Source of the DNA: Metallyticus violacea
Lineage: Eukaryota > Arthropoda > Insecta > Mantodea > Metallyticidae
Direction of reading: 5' to 3'
Assembly: GCA_030762175.1 (NCBI GenBank)
Contig: CM060833.1
Span: 164,517,001 to 164,581,000, forward strand
Length of the DNA stretch: 64,000 bases
Positions 19,922 through 29,955 of this stretch are shown here, one piece after another; the stretch's first letter is position 1; each line of letters begins with the position of its first letter. The position numbers were made by a program, and so were the translations under genes. Below the pieces are notes generated by a model. That model saw nothing but the letters and a program-made list of their open reading frames with translations, did no database searches and was not told the DNA's origin.

Positions 19922-20880
19922 CCAAAAAGAATGGGCCAAACTTTTTCGAATGAGTCGAGAAAGCGTTGAAGACAAAGAGCGTACAGATCAGCCCTTAGAG
20001 GTGCTTACTCCTGACAACATTGCTCTTGTGGAAGGAGAAATTATGGAAGACTACCTAGTTACAGAAATAGCAGCAAGATTAGGCCTTTCTAAAACAACAG
20101 TCCTTCAAATTATTCATCAACATTTAAACATGTTAGTGCCTAGACTTCTTTCTTTAATCCAAAAGCAGCAACAAGTTTTCTGTTGTCAGGCATTTTGGAG
20201 CTCTGCCATGGCAACGAGAAAGAAGTTCTGGAACCATTATTACATGAGATGAAACTATGGTCCTCTGCTATGATGTCTTGTCCAAAAGAGAATCAATGGA
20301 GTGGCGAAAACCCGACGAAGCACCTCCTCTAAAGGCCAAGGTCACTTGGTCAACCAAGAATATCATGGCCAGAATCTTTTGGACTGTGAGGGAATACTCT
20401 TCATTGACTTCAAGAATAGGAACACCACAGTGAATAGGAAGTACTGTGCTGCTTACTACACAGACTTTGTGCTTTCATCAAAGAGAAAAGGTGAGGATTG
20501 GCTCAGCTGAGTGGTGGTGTTTGCCTTTCTCATACTGGGTTTCGTCTGCGAACCTCCTGCATACTTTATAACACAAACACTTTTTACAAATGTTCAATAC
20601 CACAACGTGATGCCTGTGCACACAGCTCTTGTTGCAAAGGAAGCTGTGAAGAAATGTAGCTTCAAGGAGATCGACAATTCACCCTAAGCCCAGATCTAGC
20701 TCCCAGTGGCTATTTCCTCTTCTCAAAACTCAAGAAGTATCTTCTAGGAAGGAAATGTAAGTGTGACGAAGAAAGGATGGATACTGTTTATGCCCATTTT
20801 GCAGACAAGACTTCTGACTTTTTGGGGAGGGGAGGAGGTTGAAATATTAATTCAGAGATGTGAGAAGTGTATTGCAATAA
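19818..20880 (+). pseudogene. Mariner (DD34D) transposase pseudogene, sister of 6492-7225
   Basis: Blocks in order: RAVIKFFTKEGLITNEIK (N-terminus), KEWAKLFRMSRESVEDKERT, VEGEIMEDYLVTEIAARLGL then SKTTVLQIIHQHLNM (second helix-turn-helix, to about 20130), RDETMVLCYDVLSKRESMEW (first Asp in DET, about 20240), KPDEAPPLKAKVTWSTK, CEGILFIDFKNRNTTVN, and near 20690 PDLAPSGYFLFSKLKKYLLG. The residue at the third catalytic position is Gly (codon about 20708). The second catalytic Asp box (HDN) is destroyed by the inserted segment at about 20533-20612. Unlike the sister copy it keeps the SKRESMEW segment, so the two complement each other for reconstructing family history. It is not functional. Confidence 0.87.
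20547..20612 (+). repeat. LINE-like patch inserted in mariner
   Basis: gcgaacctcctgcatacttt and acaaatgttcaataccacaa, through acgtgatg, match 17942-18008 at all but a few bases. The flanking mariner sequence resumes directly with cctgtgcacacagctcttg. The patch replaces the HDN box. Confidence 0.8.
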
Positions 20881-20961
20881 AGGGTGACTTATTGAAAAGT
20901 GAAATATAGTTTTTGTCTTTATCATATCTAAAAAATGGTTAGGCCGGAAACTTATCGATCT

Positions 20962-22314
20962 ACCCTTATACATGCAGTAGGTATCACTGTATTAGCTTAA
21001 TTATATTATAGATTTCATAGAAATGGTACCAATTAGACATTTTCATTTCATATATTATGTACTTTAGAATTGTTACATGATATGGTAATGCCATAATGTT
21101 ACTTACACTAAGAAATTATGCAATTCACATTAATGTAACATGAAAGTCTCACCTCAGGTTTAGGTTTAAATATTCTTCTACACAATACAGGATATAAATG
21201 AAAATAAGGGTATGTATTGCTGTTTTAAAATGAATATTATTGAGCAATATTTTGATAACTTTTTGTACATCATAACTCCTAAATTGAATACCTATATATA
21301 TATTTTTAATGGCCCCTTCAACATGAAATTAAACAGTTAAAATTGTGTAAGCATTTTCCCCTATGAATGATACTGTTAAGGATTTCTATTCTCCTGTGAG
21401 AATTTACACTCAGAGATTCAGTACATATAAAATATAGTTTGAAAAATACAGTTGATAGAATGATGTTATCAAAGAAAAACTTGTTTATTTACAAATTCTT
21501 CTACAGAGTAATAGGCTTGTTTGATATTCTGTAAAAGCAGATTTATACATTTGTTAATCACAGAATAATGATGATGGTGATGGTGATGATGAATAGAAGC
21601 TTTCTGTAGAGCATTATATACTTTTATACATTCATAATGAGCTTCCTTTTGATAACAAGATAAATTAGCAATGATGCTATGAAGATTTGTTTTTTGTTTA
21701 GTATTGATTTTGTGTATTTTAATATTTTTCATAAAATATGTTTGATTTTTAACATAAAATATAATAGAAAGTATATTAATAAGGAAATATAAAAATATTA
21801 ATTTTTAATAGGCTTTTACATGAAGTTCTATTGTTAGCATTATAAATTATTTGAATTGCCCTATTTTATAGTATAAAAGTTTGACTGCTTTCAATTGAAT
21901 TACCCCAAATATTAATGCATATTTTTTCCGTTGAAAATGAATAAGCACAGCAAACAGTTTTTAGTGTATATAAAATGTAATTTTTCACATAAGCTGTATG
22001 TTGTGCTAAGGATAGGAACAAGGTTTCAGAAAAATTCAAGGTCATGATTAAGACTTGAACTTTGGCTTGCTGTGTCAATATTTTTATCCCTGTTTTTCTT
22101 TGGTGCCGATTCCAAATATCAGCCTAACAAATGGCTTGTTGAAAATATTATATTTCATATAGGTATATGAACTCTTATAGTGTGGTTAACTATGAAGTTG
22201 GGCATCAAGTACTTGAAGGTTTTGAGTTGTTTCTTAGGGATATAGTCTCTACAATGAGGTCTCCAGGATATAAGACTCAAATGAGGGAGATTTGTGGCTA
22301 TGGTTGGACAAGGC
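20962..22314. other. No recognised gene
   Basis: AT-rich. Short frames only; a run of His codons near 21570 on the minus strand is a by-product of the GAT-type microsatellite at 21568-21592. Confidence 0.5.
21568..21592. repeat. GAT/GGT trinucleotide microsatellite
   Basis: About eight units of ATG/GTG-type triplets (atgatgatggtgatggtgat). Confidence 0.75.
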
Positions 22315-22319
22315 ACATT

Positions 22320-22385
22320 ACTCAGATAGGAAGAGCATTGGCTCAGTAAGCCAAAACTCAGTGGTTCAAATCCTGATCATAACCT
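22320..22385 (+). mobile_element. tRNA-like sequence, probably a third SINE head
   Basis: It resembles a tRNA from the D arm on: CTCAGATAGGAAGAGC, a 5-bp anticodon stem TTGGC/GCCAA around the loop TCAGTAA, and a T-loop-like GGTTCAAATCC. The T stem does not pair well, the invariant T before the anticodon is C, and no acceptor stem is found. It is more likely a tRNA-derived repeat than a working tRNA gene. Confidence 0.45.
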
Positions 22386-22439
22386 GACTTTTTCCTCTCT
22401 GCCTCCAAATTTTTAGAATAGATCTGGAGCTGATCTGAG

Positions 22440-23040
22440 AGCACAGATAACTGATCTTAGTTTTGAGGTAATAAGCTATATGTTGTAACCTTTTTTTATT
22501 AATATTTAATGATACTTTGTTAGGTTTAAACCAGTTACACATATATTTGAACACACAATTCAGTTTTTTACTAATGAATGATTAATGTTTGTGCTAGAAA
22601 CTATTACACTGGTATCATCTGCAGAGTGACATATTTTCAATGTTAAATCATTGCTGTAAAATGAAGAGAAAGGATTGATTCTTTTCATATACCGTATCTA
22701 ATAATCCCCCAATTTGAAATATAACAACCAAATTTATATTATTTATATGATGAATTCATGTGGACCCCTTTTTTTTTAATCACAGTTAAGATTTATGGCA
22801 TATTAATTATTGGATTATTGTTGTTTAATTTCATAGAAGCTTAATAATTTTTACAATTTCATGATCAATGCAGTCAAAAAGCTTTAATTAGATCACCAAA
22901 TGTCTAATGATATGCATTTTATTGTTCAGTCCTATCAGAATTTCATCAATAAGTTTAAAAGCTGCATTTTCTGTTGATATCTATCTCCTGCAGCCACATT
23001 GATTGTCCATTGATGTCTTACCAGAATATTGTTACTTTTA
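22440..23040 (-). pseudogene. LINE reverse transcriptase fragment
   Basis: Minus-strand translation from 23000 down: ISTENAAFKLIDEILIGLNN, then FGDLIKAF followed by a stop in place of Asp (motif A, FxDLxKAFDCIDH), the continuation DCIDHEIVKII read across a shift, then SADDTSVIVSSTNINHSLVK (YADD box, about 22640-22580), then CNWFKPNKVSLNINKK (about 22540-22490), the WFxxNKLxLNxxKT block. The motif B region between is lost or unreadable. It is cut at its 5' side by the LINE tail at 23041. Typical of Jockey/CR1-type ORF2; inactive. Confidence 0.8.
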
Positions 23041-23405
23041 AGGTGATTATTTATTTATTTATTTATTATGGTACGGCTAAGGCCATTAGGCCTTCTCTTC
23101 TGCTCTACCAATTAAATAACAAATATATGAAGTTATAGTGACAATATTATAATCACAACTTTGACAATAAAGTTGACAATACCCATACACATATAAACCA
23201 ATGTGAAACATGATTATATGTATGCTAAAACTTAAATATGGATAATAAAAAATGTTAACTTAGAAGAAAAAAATAAGAAAATAAAAGAACAATATTATAC
23301 AATAAGTACCAGCAATGACAATTTATACATAAATCAACCTACATAAATCCTAAAAGTGGAAATAAATATATAGTCTGCTAAACATTACTTTTTCAAAATA
23401 TTTAA
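23041..23405 (-). mobile_element. LINE 3' untranslated region and tail
   Basis: On the minus strand a T-rich region ends in gcagaagagaaggcctaatg, gccttagccgtacc and then (ATAA)n. This form of 3' end is common among insect LINEs. It abuts the reverse transcriptase fragment at 22440-23040, which it seems to have entered. No coding part of this second element is present, so it is 5'-truncated. Confidence 0.65.
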
Positions 23406-23484
23406 AAATGGGTTAATTAGATGTATAGTAAGCTAAACTTAGGTATTCATTTTTTACACTAAACTCCACTCACTTACACAAAAG

Positions 23485-23522
23485 TAAGATGCGTTTCAGG
23501 AGAATCTCTCCCATCTTCAGTT
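23485..23522 (-). ncRNA. Hammerhead-ribozyme-like motif, Penelope terminal repeat
   Basis: Minus strand: CTGAAGA (23520-23514), stem GGAGA/TCTCC with loop GAT, GAAAC (23497-23493), then GCATC in the place of GCGTC. The core order is that of a hammerhead, but the cleavage-site triplet is changed (ATC for GTC) and the first pair of stem II is absent. The right half at 24043-24070 has CTGAAGATGGGA but has lost the GAAAC part entirely. Probably inactive. Confidence 0.4.
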
Positions 23523-23542
23523 GCCCACTGAACTGCCGTTAC

Positions 23543-23800
23543 TCAAAACGATGGATGGACAACCGGATGTTCCTGTGGTGGTTGAAGTAGCAAGTTACTG
23601 AGTTCATCCATCGGAGGAAACTCGAAATTCATTAGATTTTCTCTATTTTTTAATCTGAAAATTTTTTCCCAAGTGGATAACTCCAATGTGTTGTGAAGAT
23701 GTTTCAGCAGTTTAATTCCCAGTTTTATTTCATGGTTTTTAGTCCAAAAGTGAGCTGCTACTACTGATTTATCCACCTGTTTAAACCGAATATTCCTAAC
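23543..23800 (-). pseudogene. Penelope-like GIY-YIG endonuclease C-terminus, minus copy
   Basis: GIY-YIG endonucleases at the C-terminus of Penelope-like elements nick target DNA for insertion. The open frame reads RFKQVDKSVVAAHFWTKNHE, then KLGIKLLKHLHNTLELSTWE, then KNRENLMNFEFPPMDELSN. The KSxVAxHxxxxxHxI block, a following LLKH strand and a WEKxxxxKNxxNLMN ending fit the second half of this domain. The GIY-YIG signature itself and all of the reverse transcriptase are missing, so the piece cannot act. The frame stays open for 104 codons only because it runs on into the other arm of the palindrome. Confidence 0.65.
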
Positions 23801-24043
23801 TTTTGGACCAAAAACCGTGAAATAAAACTGGGAATTAAACTGTTGAAACATCTTCACAACCCACTGGAGTTATCCACTTGGGAAAAACTTTTAATATTAA
23901 AAAATAGAGAAAACCTAATGAATTTCGAGTTTCCTCCTATGGATGAACTCAGCAACTTCCTACTTCAACCAACAGAGGCCACCACAGGAACATCTGGTTG
24001 TCCAGCCATCATTTCGAGTAACGGTGGTTCAGTGAGCAACTGA
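23799..24043 (+). pseudogene. Penelope-like GIY-YIG endonuclease C-terminus, plus copy
   Basis: This repeats the C-terminal part of the minus copy: KHLHNPLELSTWEK, LILKNRENLMNFEFPPMDEL, then SNFLLQP. It differs at several residues and by small indels, so the arms have diverged since the inversion. Its start ATG at 23843 is internal to the domain. It lacks catalytic parts and is a remnant. Confidence 0.65.
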
Positions 24044-24100
24044 AGATGGGAAAGTCAATGGAGTTTAACGTAAAAAATTAATACTTAAGTTTAGGTTATA

Positions 24101-25589
24101 TTGCCACTCCATTGTCAACAGCTTCGTAAGTAACATATTTATAGAAGTATAATGTTTATCATTTTTCTAAAATGAGGGATTAACAACATCACATTAAGCC
24201 TTTTGTAGAGAAATTCCAACCTTAAGGGATTCAATGTACTTAGGGCATATTTATAAATGTAGAGCAAGCCTTTAAAACTAGTACTAATTTCATCATTTTC
24301 TTTTCAATCTTTTATCTTTAAAGGATGGATAATTTCAGTTATTTCTGATGTGATTATAGATTTAGTATTGAATTTAGGAGCTGATCTAGAAAAATTAATT
24401 GAAAAAAATCAGGGTTTTCTCTTTATTTCCAAAGTTATGTTCATTTCATTAGTAATATTTATGGAAAAAGTAGTAAACATTTTATCTATTTTATCTGGCT
24501 TTTTAATATCTTACAGTACTATTATTTCATATAATAGTACTTTGGCCTGTATTTTTTGTCTGTTTCACATTTAATGTCCCATGTATTGTACAACCAATCA
24601 ATATGATATTTATATTACATTCTTAAGAATTTCACAGTAATATTTATGATTTTTTAAATTTACATCATTACATTTCCTTCCTGCACATATATTTTTTTTA
24701 ATTCCTGTAGTAAGTTATATAGTCATTATGAGTATGTTTATGTACATTTATTATAATAATTGGAAAACATACTTCAAAATTAATTTTGAATACATGCAAA
24801 AAAATTAAAAAAATTTTTACATCACTAATCAAGTTTCATCATTCCCATGATTCATGTCCCAAGGCACAAGAAAAGTTTGTAGAAGTAGGTCTGAAACTGA
24901 AGAAGGGAGCACATGCTCTTGAAATGTCCTGTTTTAAACACATAAGTAAAGCTAATAATGTCACTATTACCAACTCCTAATCTTATTAATAAAATATTTT
25001 CTTTGTTTGTAACCTTGAATTTTACCTTGCTTTATTTACTTTGGTTATTATGACCATAGTCTTTATGCATTTAACTTGAATACCATGATCAAATAATCCA
25101 TTAATTAGTGGAGATATTACTGAAGAGTCAAACTTGTTGGAATTACAAAAATATCAGTGATGGTTTTAGAGGTTTCAGTTATTCTAGTAGTACCATGTTA
25201 AATATATCCTAAAGGTTGTTAAGTTAATTTTTTTGCACTTTTTAAGGAGTAATTAATATTATGTTACCATATGAGTTGGATCAAATCAAAACTGAAACAA
25301 TAAGTAGTTTGACAAAATTTTTATCTGCATTCGGATTATATTAAATTGCTGTGGTCTAATTGGACCACACATTTCGACATATATTTTTTTTAAACAAAAC
25401 TTAAAAATATTTATGGTTTTATATGGCATATTCATCTAATTTATATGCGGACTTCACCATTCCATAGAGTTTTTTGTTGAATATTCTGCTCCTAAACAAC
25501 ATCCATGTAACAATAATGATGATAATTCCTGTTGTTCCAGGTAAATGTTATTATATGCATATAATGTGTTGGGATTTTCTAACCTGAAT
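24101..25589. other. No recognised gene
   Basis: AT-rich. A small hairpin, AGTACTATTAT/ATAATAGTACT, lies at about 24514-24541. Short frames such as 24350-24574 and 24786-24980 (plus) show no recognisable family. Confidence 0.5.
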
Positions 25590-25739
25590 AATTAAGGTTA
25601 TTGTATGACTGAGTTGAATTATACACTCCTATTGGCTTACTTATGGGTTCAAATGTAGAAAATGTTCCAAAGATCATTGTCTGTTTCTCAGCTCAACTTC
25701 TGAGTGTGTAGTTCAACTCGTCATACAATAATCTTAATT
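25590..25739. repeat. Inverted repeat of about 38-bp arms (MITE-like)
   Basis: The left arm 25590-25628 (aattaaggttattgtatgac, then tgagttgaattatacactc) is complementary to the right arm 25702-25739 with about four differences. The centre of about 73 bp is not palindromic. Size and layout resemble a small non-autonomous DNA transposon; no second copy was seen in the window. Confidence 0.65.
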
Positions 25740-27054
25740 ATATAATTAGCTTCACTGTACAAGTTCCAATTAGTATTTTAAGTTAAAAACTGTTGTTATG
25801 TTTGCTTCTGTTTCCTCAAATAATTAATTAAAAATTTTAAGGTTTTTGTTGTTAATGTTGTCATTTCTGTTTATTATAGTTGAGTAGCCATTTACAATTT
25901 ATTTTATTACCACTGTTAAGTTTTTCTGGAATTGAAATTTTGAGCTTATTTCTCTAGCATTTAGTTCTTTTATATTTATTAAATTAACATTATTCTGATT
26001 TGACATTAACCTAAAAAAGAATGCGTATGACATATAACAACAGGACTTTTCCCTTCAATTCTATTTGCATTAAAAAAGAAGAGTCCCTCATGTTTTTGGT
26101 GCAGCTAAATTATAAAACATATTATGCATAAAGGAAACTTTTTGTCTTTCAAGATTTGAGTGAGCCGATTTGTAATTAAACTTGCATAGTTTCTTAATAA
26201 GATTTTTTAATGAAAAATGCACATTGTACCTTTAAATTTAGCAGTGGGCAGTTCATTGGACTAAAATTATTGAGAAAAAAAATGTTTGACCCACATTTTA
26301 AATATTAAATTATTTCTAATATTTTTAGGTACACAAAATCAAACGTAATGTTCAGTGTAGCTTGTTTAATTCAAACATTTTTATTCACATTATTCCTTAG
26401 TTAAAATTTTTTGCCTCCTTGAATTTTATTGCTTAAAAGTTCTTAGTTCAAATTGTCTTTTCAAGATTTTATTGTGGTACTTTCACCTTCAAATTAAACA
26501 AGTTGGACAACATTTCTTTCAGGATAATTTAAATTCTTGATTCTGATGATATCAGATACCATTTTACTAATATTTTGACTTTGGGACAATTATTCTGATA
26601 TATATATAAAAATTCCAAACAGAATTTTAAACTTAATTTTCAGGTTAATAGGTACTTATTCTGAGGCTAATTCTTTGCTCATAATGTTCTGCACTAGAAA
26701 TCACACTATATTCATCACTCTGCAGTACTATAATTTTCTATACATCATTCAATAGTTAATAAATACAATACAAAACATTGGATTTGTTGACCACTATGTG
26801 AAAAATAATTGATACAAAATTAAAGATACTGAAATTTTTTTAGGTAAAATAATATTATTTTACAAAACATTGTAACATATGGACATTGACAGTGCTTTGT
26901 TAGAGGGTGGTATCGGGTGGCATTACTTGAAATATTTGGAGTTTTAAGATTTCTTTAACGTTTTACCTTATTTGTAAATTTACAAATAATTACAAAAATT
27001 ATTTTGCCAATCTAACAGAGAGAAGAAATGGGCTGTTGTGAGGAAGATTTTTTT
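25740..27054. other. No recognised gene
   Basis: AT-rich intergenic-like sequence with no readable coding blocks. Confidence 0.5.
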
Positions 27055-27055
27055 T

Positions 27056-27300
27056 TTTGATTGATTTATTTAAGGACGCTCTTTAACATCTCAGGTCATC
27101 AGCGTCCCATTCAACTCAGGGCATGAAATGGCCGACAAATTTTGCTCAGAGGCCTCTCTTTTAGGCTTGAGGTTCTTTTCTGTGCCGTAAATGTACGACA
27201 GGGGACCCACAGCTTTACTTCCCTTCCAAAGGAAGCCATACTTTAGATTTTTACGCCCCGAAAAAATCAATCAGTCCTGGCCGGGTTGGGAGGAAGAGGC
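27056..27300 (-). mobile_element. SINE-A copy, nearly complete body
   Basis: On the minus strand it runs from cccggccaggactgattgat through ttttttcggggcgtaaaaat, tatggcttcctttggaaggg, aagtaaagctgtgggtcccc, aagaacctcaagcctaaaag, ggcctctgagcaaaatttgt and gggacgctgatgacctgag to the tail ttaaataaatcaatcaa. It begins within the box B region, so the tRNA-like promoter is cut. This is the best copy for the family's body and tail. Confidence 0.85.
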
Positions 27301-27646
27301 TATGCATATCGCTCAGCAGTACCCTTCTTTAAGGATAGGTGAGTCCCTCCAAATATTTTTTTTCTAATTAAAACAGTACTTATTGAGCAACTAGATTTGT
27401 CACCATGACATTTATTTTTAATTAAAAGTTTTTAATTATTTCTGCAGGAATGAAATTATAAACTTTTCTGCTTGCATTTCTTCCAATTCATGAGGATCAG
27501 TACAATTTTATTTGCCTTAAATAACAAATAATGAGGAATATTTGGAAAAATGGAGGGCAAGGTGCATGCATTTAAATGATCATGTCACAGAAATTCTACC
27601 TAAAAGGTTCCATGTGGCAAGTAAATTTAATGGGGAAAATTAAACT

Positions 27647-27817
27647 TTATAAAATATTTGGAATCACACTACTGTTTCCACTGAGCATCCAATAGCTTCT
27701 TGAGATAGCCTGTAATCTGTCTTCAACTTTGCAGATACCAAAAGGTGATTTTAGCTGATAAATCTTCAAGATGAATTGCAATTTGATGCCATACCAGAAA
27801 CCACTGTTTCGAGGTAT
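27647..27817 (-). CDS. Possible terminal coding exon of an unidentified gene
   Basis: Immediately after a splice-acceptor-like sequence (tgtattgtttcag, minus strand, ending at 27818), 56 codons run open to a TAA at 27649-27647. The peptide starts IPRNSGFWYGIKLQFILKIY, continues QLKSPFGICKVEDRLQAISR, and ends SYWMLSGNSSVIPNIL. It has a balanced composition (three Trp/Tyr-type clusters, Cys, Gly, Pro) unlike chance frames in AT-rich DNA. An AATAAA lies about 135 bases after the stop (27513-27508). No family is recognised and no further exon was found; the neighbouring upstream side is the satellite array. It may be a true last exon, an exon stranded by rearrangement, or a transposon remnant. 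Confidence 0.35.
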   Translation of the reverse strand: MPRNSGFWYGIKLQFILKIYQLKSPFGICKVEDRLQAISRSYWMLSGNSSVIPNIL

Positions 27818-28386
27818 CTGAAACAATACATTAATTTACTGTAGCATATTATAAAATTAATATTATCATTTTTAAAGTACATATTTAAACACTAAAAGTA
27901 TATATAACTCAAAATAATACTAAGATGCTCATACACAAATAAATTTTAGCTTTAATTATAAATGATGTTTAAATTAACTCCTAGAATGCATTATAGTAAT
28001 TATAATAATCTTGTGTTATTTAAACATTTTCCTCCCCTGATATTCAATTTTTCATACCAGTTTTATATTAGAAATTAACCATGGAGTTAACAAATTAATG
28101 CAAACTGTACAATTTTCGACTTTGATATACAAAAAATATATATCTTATTAATGGATCTAAATAAACATAACTCCAGTAGTATTATACCTTTTTTGTGAAA
28201 AAATGCATATAAACCATATTCATAGCAATTGTAAAAGGTTAAGTTGCTTCCTTTGAAAAATTTAAATTCAGTGATGATATTATCATACAATTAAAATAAC
28301 ATTATGTTTATACATATATACCTTGCTACAAATTAACATTTTGTCAGTTTCAATATTTAAGCCAAATACACTATTTCAATATTCAG
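27818..28386. other. AT-rich transition into the satellite
   Basis: Faint resemblance to satellite blocks appears here (for example tttgaaaaatttaaattcag and gatgatattatcatac near 28250, resembling the satellite's TTTGAAAAATGGAAATGCAG and GACGATTATATCGCAC). The array's original left border is therefore blurred and may lie near 28.2 kb or further left. Confidence 0.45.
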
Positions 28387-28800
28387 ACATATAATTCGAA
28401 AAGCATATTTACATTATTCAAACGATAGTGTGTGCTGATGAAAATATTTTAACAATAACCATTATAATATATGCATGGAAATAGCAATGGCACCACCCTG
28501 CCATTGCTTGTGGTGATTTTCCTTTCACAATACCACCGCTGAAAACAGTTATTCCACATTTTTGTTTAATATTTAAAAAAAAAAAATTACAAATTTTTGA
28601 TAATACATGTCTGATGAACCACATGAATTAAAATCATTAAATAATAATACTGATACCTTTGATAAATATAATTCAATATTGATTAAATTAGACAATTAAA
28701 AATATCCATATTTATACATTGCTTGTTTCATGCAATATTTTGTCACTTTCAATATTTAAGTTGAAGACACCAATCAAATATCCAAATATTTTTTACAACA

Positions 28801-29955
28801 GCACATGTAATTAAAAAATCATATTGGCCCTATTAAAACAATAGCATTTCCTGATGAAATTATTTAAAAAAATATCATTATAATACATGTATGTGAACAA
28901 CATACTCCTGCCATTCCTAGGTGATTTCCCTCGATCCACGAATACCGCTTTTAAAATAGTATTTCAAACCTTTTTTTAAGTATATTTAAAGACAGAAAAG
29001 CAAATTGGTAATTGTTTTGAAAAATGTACAATAAAGCATATTCAATATAATCCTGGAAGAATTATATTCAAAAATTTAACAAGGTAAAGTTGAATAACAA
29101 TTATATCACACAAAGATGAAAAAATGTTTATACATTGCTTATTAAAATGCAGCATTTATCCAAGTTCAGTATTTAAGTTCAAGACACAAATCCAATAATC
29201 ATTATTTTTTCTTTTTTTTAGAACGGCACAAGAAATTCAAAATTATATTGGTACTATTGAAACAATAGCATGTGTTGTAGAAGCTATTTCAACCTCAACA
29301 TTGTTTTATGCACTATGAACCAGTCAATTATGAAAATATTTGAAAAAATGGAAAATACAGTGAGGATTAAATCGCACATTTCAATGCATGTATGTGTTTT
29401 TACATAGATTCTTATGAAACAGGATAAGTGAATTTCCACTAATATTGCAAAACACCATTCCATCATTCATAATTATTTAGGAACTGCACATGTTTTTTAA
29501 AGCCAAATTGAAATAATAGCATGTGCTGAAGTAATTATATCCATCTCAACTATTATTTATATTATTTTAACAATCCATTCAATATTGAAAATATTTAAAA
29601 ATTTAAATGTGATTCCTACAACACATTTCAATATAGAGGTGCTTATAAACAAGTTCTCATCAAATTAGATCACTTAATTTCCATAATTATTAGAAACAAT
29701 CCATTTATTTTTAGTCAGGAACAGCACATTTAGTTTGAAATCGTGTTAGCTCTATTGAAACAATAGCATGTGCATAAGAAAGATTTCAAACTCAACAATT
29801 TTATTTGTATTGAACCACGCAATACATATTGTACAGTTTTGAAAAATGGAAATGCACTGACGATTATATCGCACATTTTAATAAATTAGGATTTTATGAA
29901 AAAAGATGTCCAAATGGAAAACACTACTTCATCACTTATAATTATTTAAGAACTA
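28801..29955. repeat. Ancestral-type tetramer 1 (L-S-S-S, about 1155 bp)
   Basis: One long submodule with a decayed GC-rich block near 28915-28950, followed by three short submodules starting at about 29226, 29486 and 29724. The short ones share tatttcaacctcaacattgt, gtgaggattaaatcgcacat and the catcattcataattattta blocks before the next dyad. Confidence 0.75.

Larger units (their letters stand above)
19528..20961 (+). mobile_element. Mariner element, both ends present, inactive
   Basis: Terminal inverted repeats are aggtccataagtttctagcc at 19528 and aggccggaaacttatcgatc at 20941, complementary at about 16 of 21 positions. The length of about 1.43 kb exceeds the usual 1.3 kb because of a 104-bp tandem duplication near the 5' end and an insertion of about 75 bp. 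The flanking TA dinucleotide is not clear at the left end. Confidence 0.85.
23432..24100. mobile_element. Head-to-head pair of Penelope-like element 3' ends
   Basis: The left half (about 23432-23751) and right half (about 23799-24100) are complementary over roughly 300 bp, around a 47-bp unpaired centre. Both halves run outward: 3' coding end of a GIY-YIG domain, spacer, then a terminal segment with CTGAAGATGGGA and tggagttta. The left half lies on the minus strand and the right on the plus strand. Penelope-like elements are known for inverted and tandem partial copies. The left terminal segment also matches 1868-1980. Confidence 0.75.

Noticed and set aside
21469..21732. His-rich small protein
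   Set aside because: The His run is the translation of a GAT-type microsatellite, with no other support.
22320..22385. Functional tRNA gene
   Set aside because: No acceptor stem, a poor T stem and C in place of the invariant T before the anticodon.
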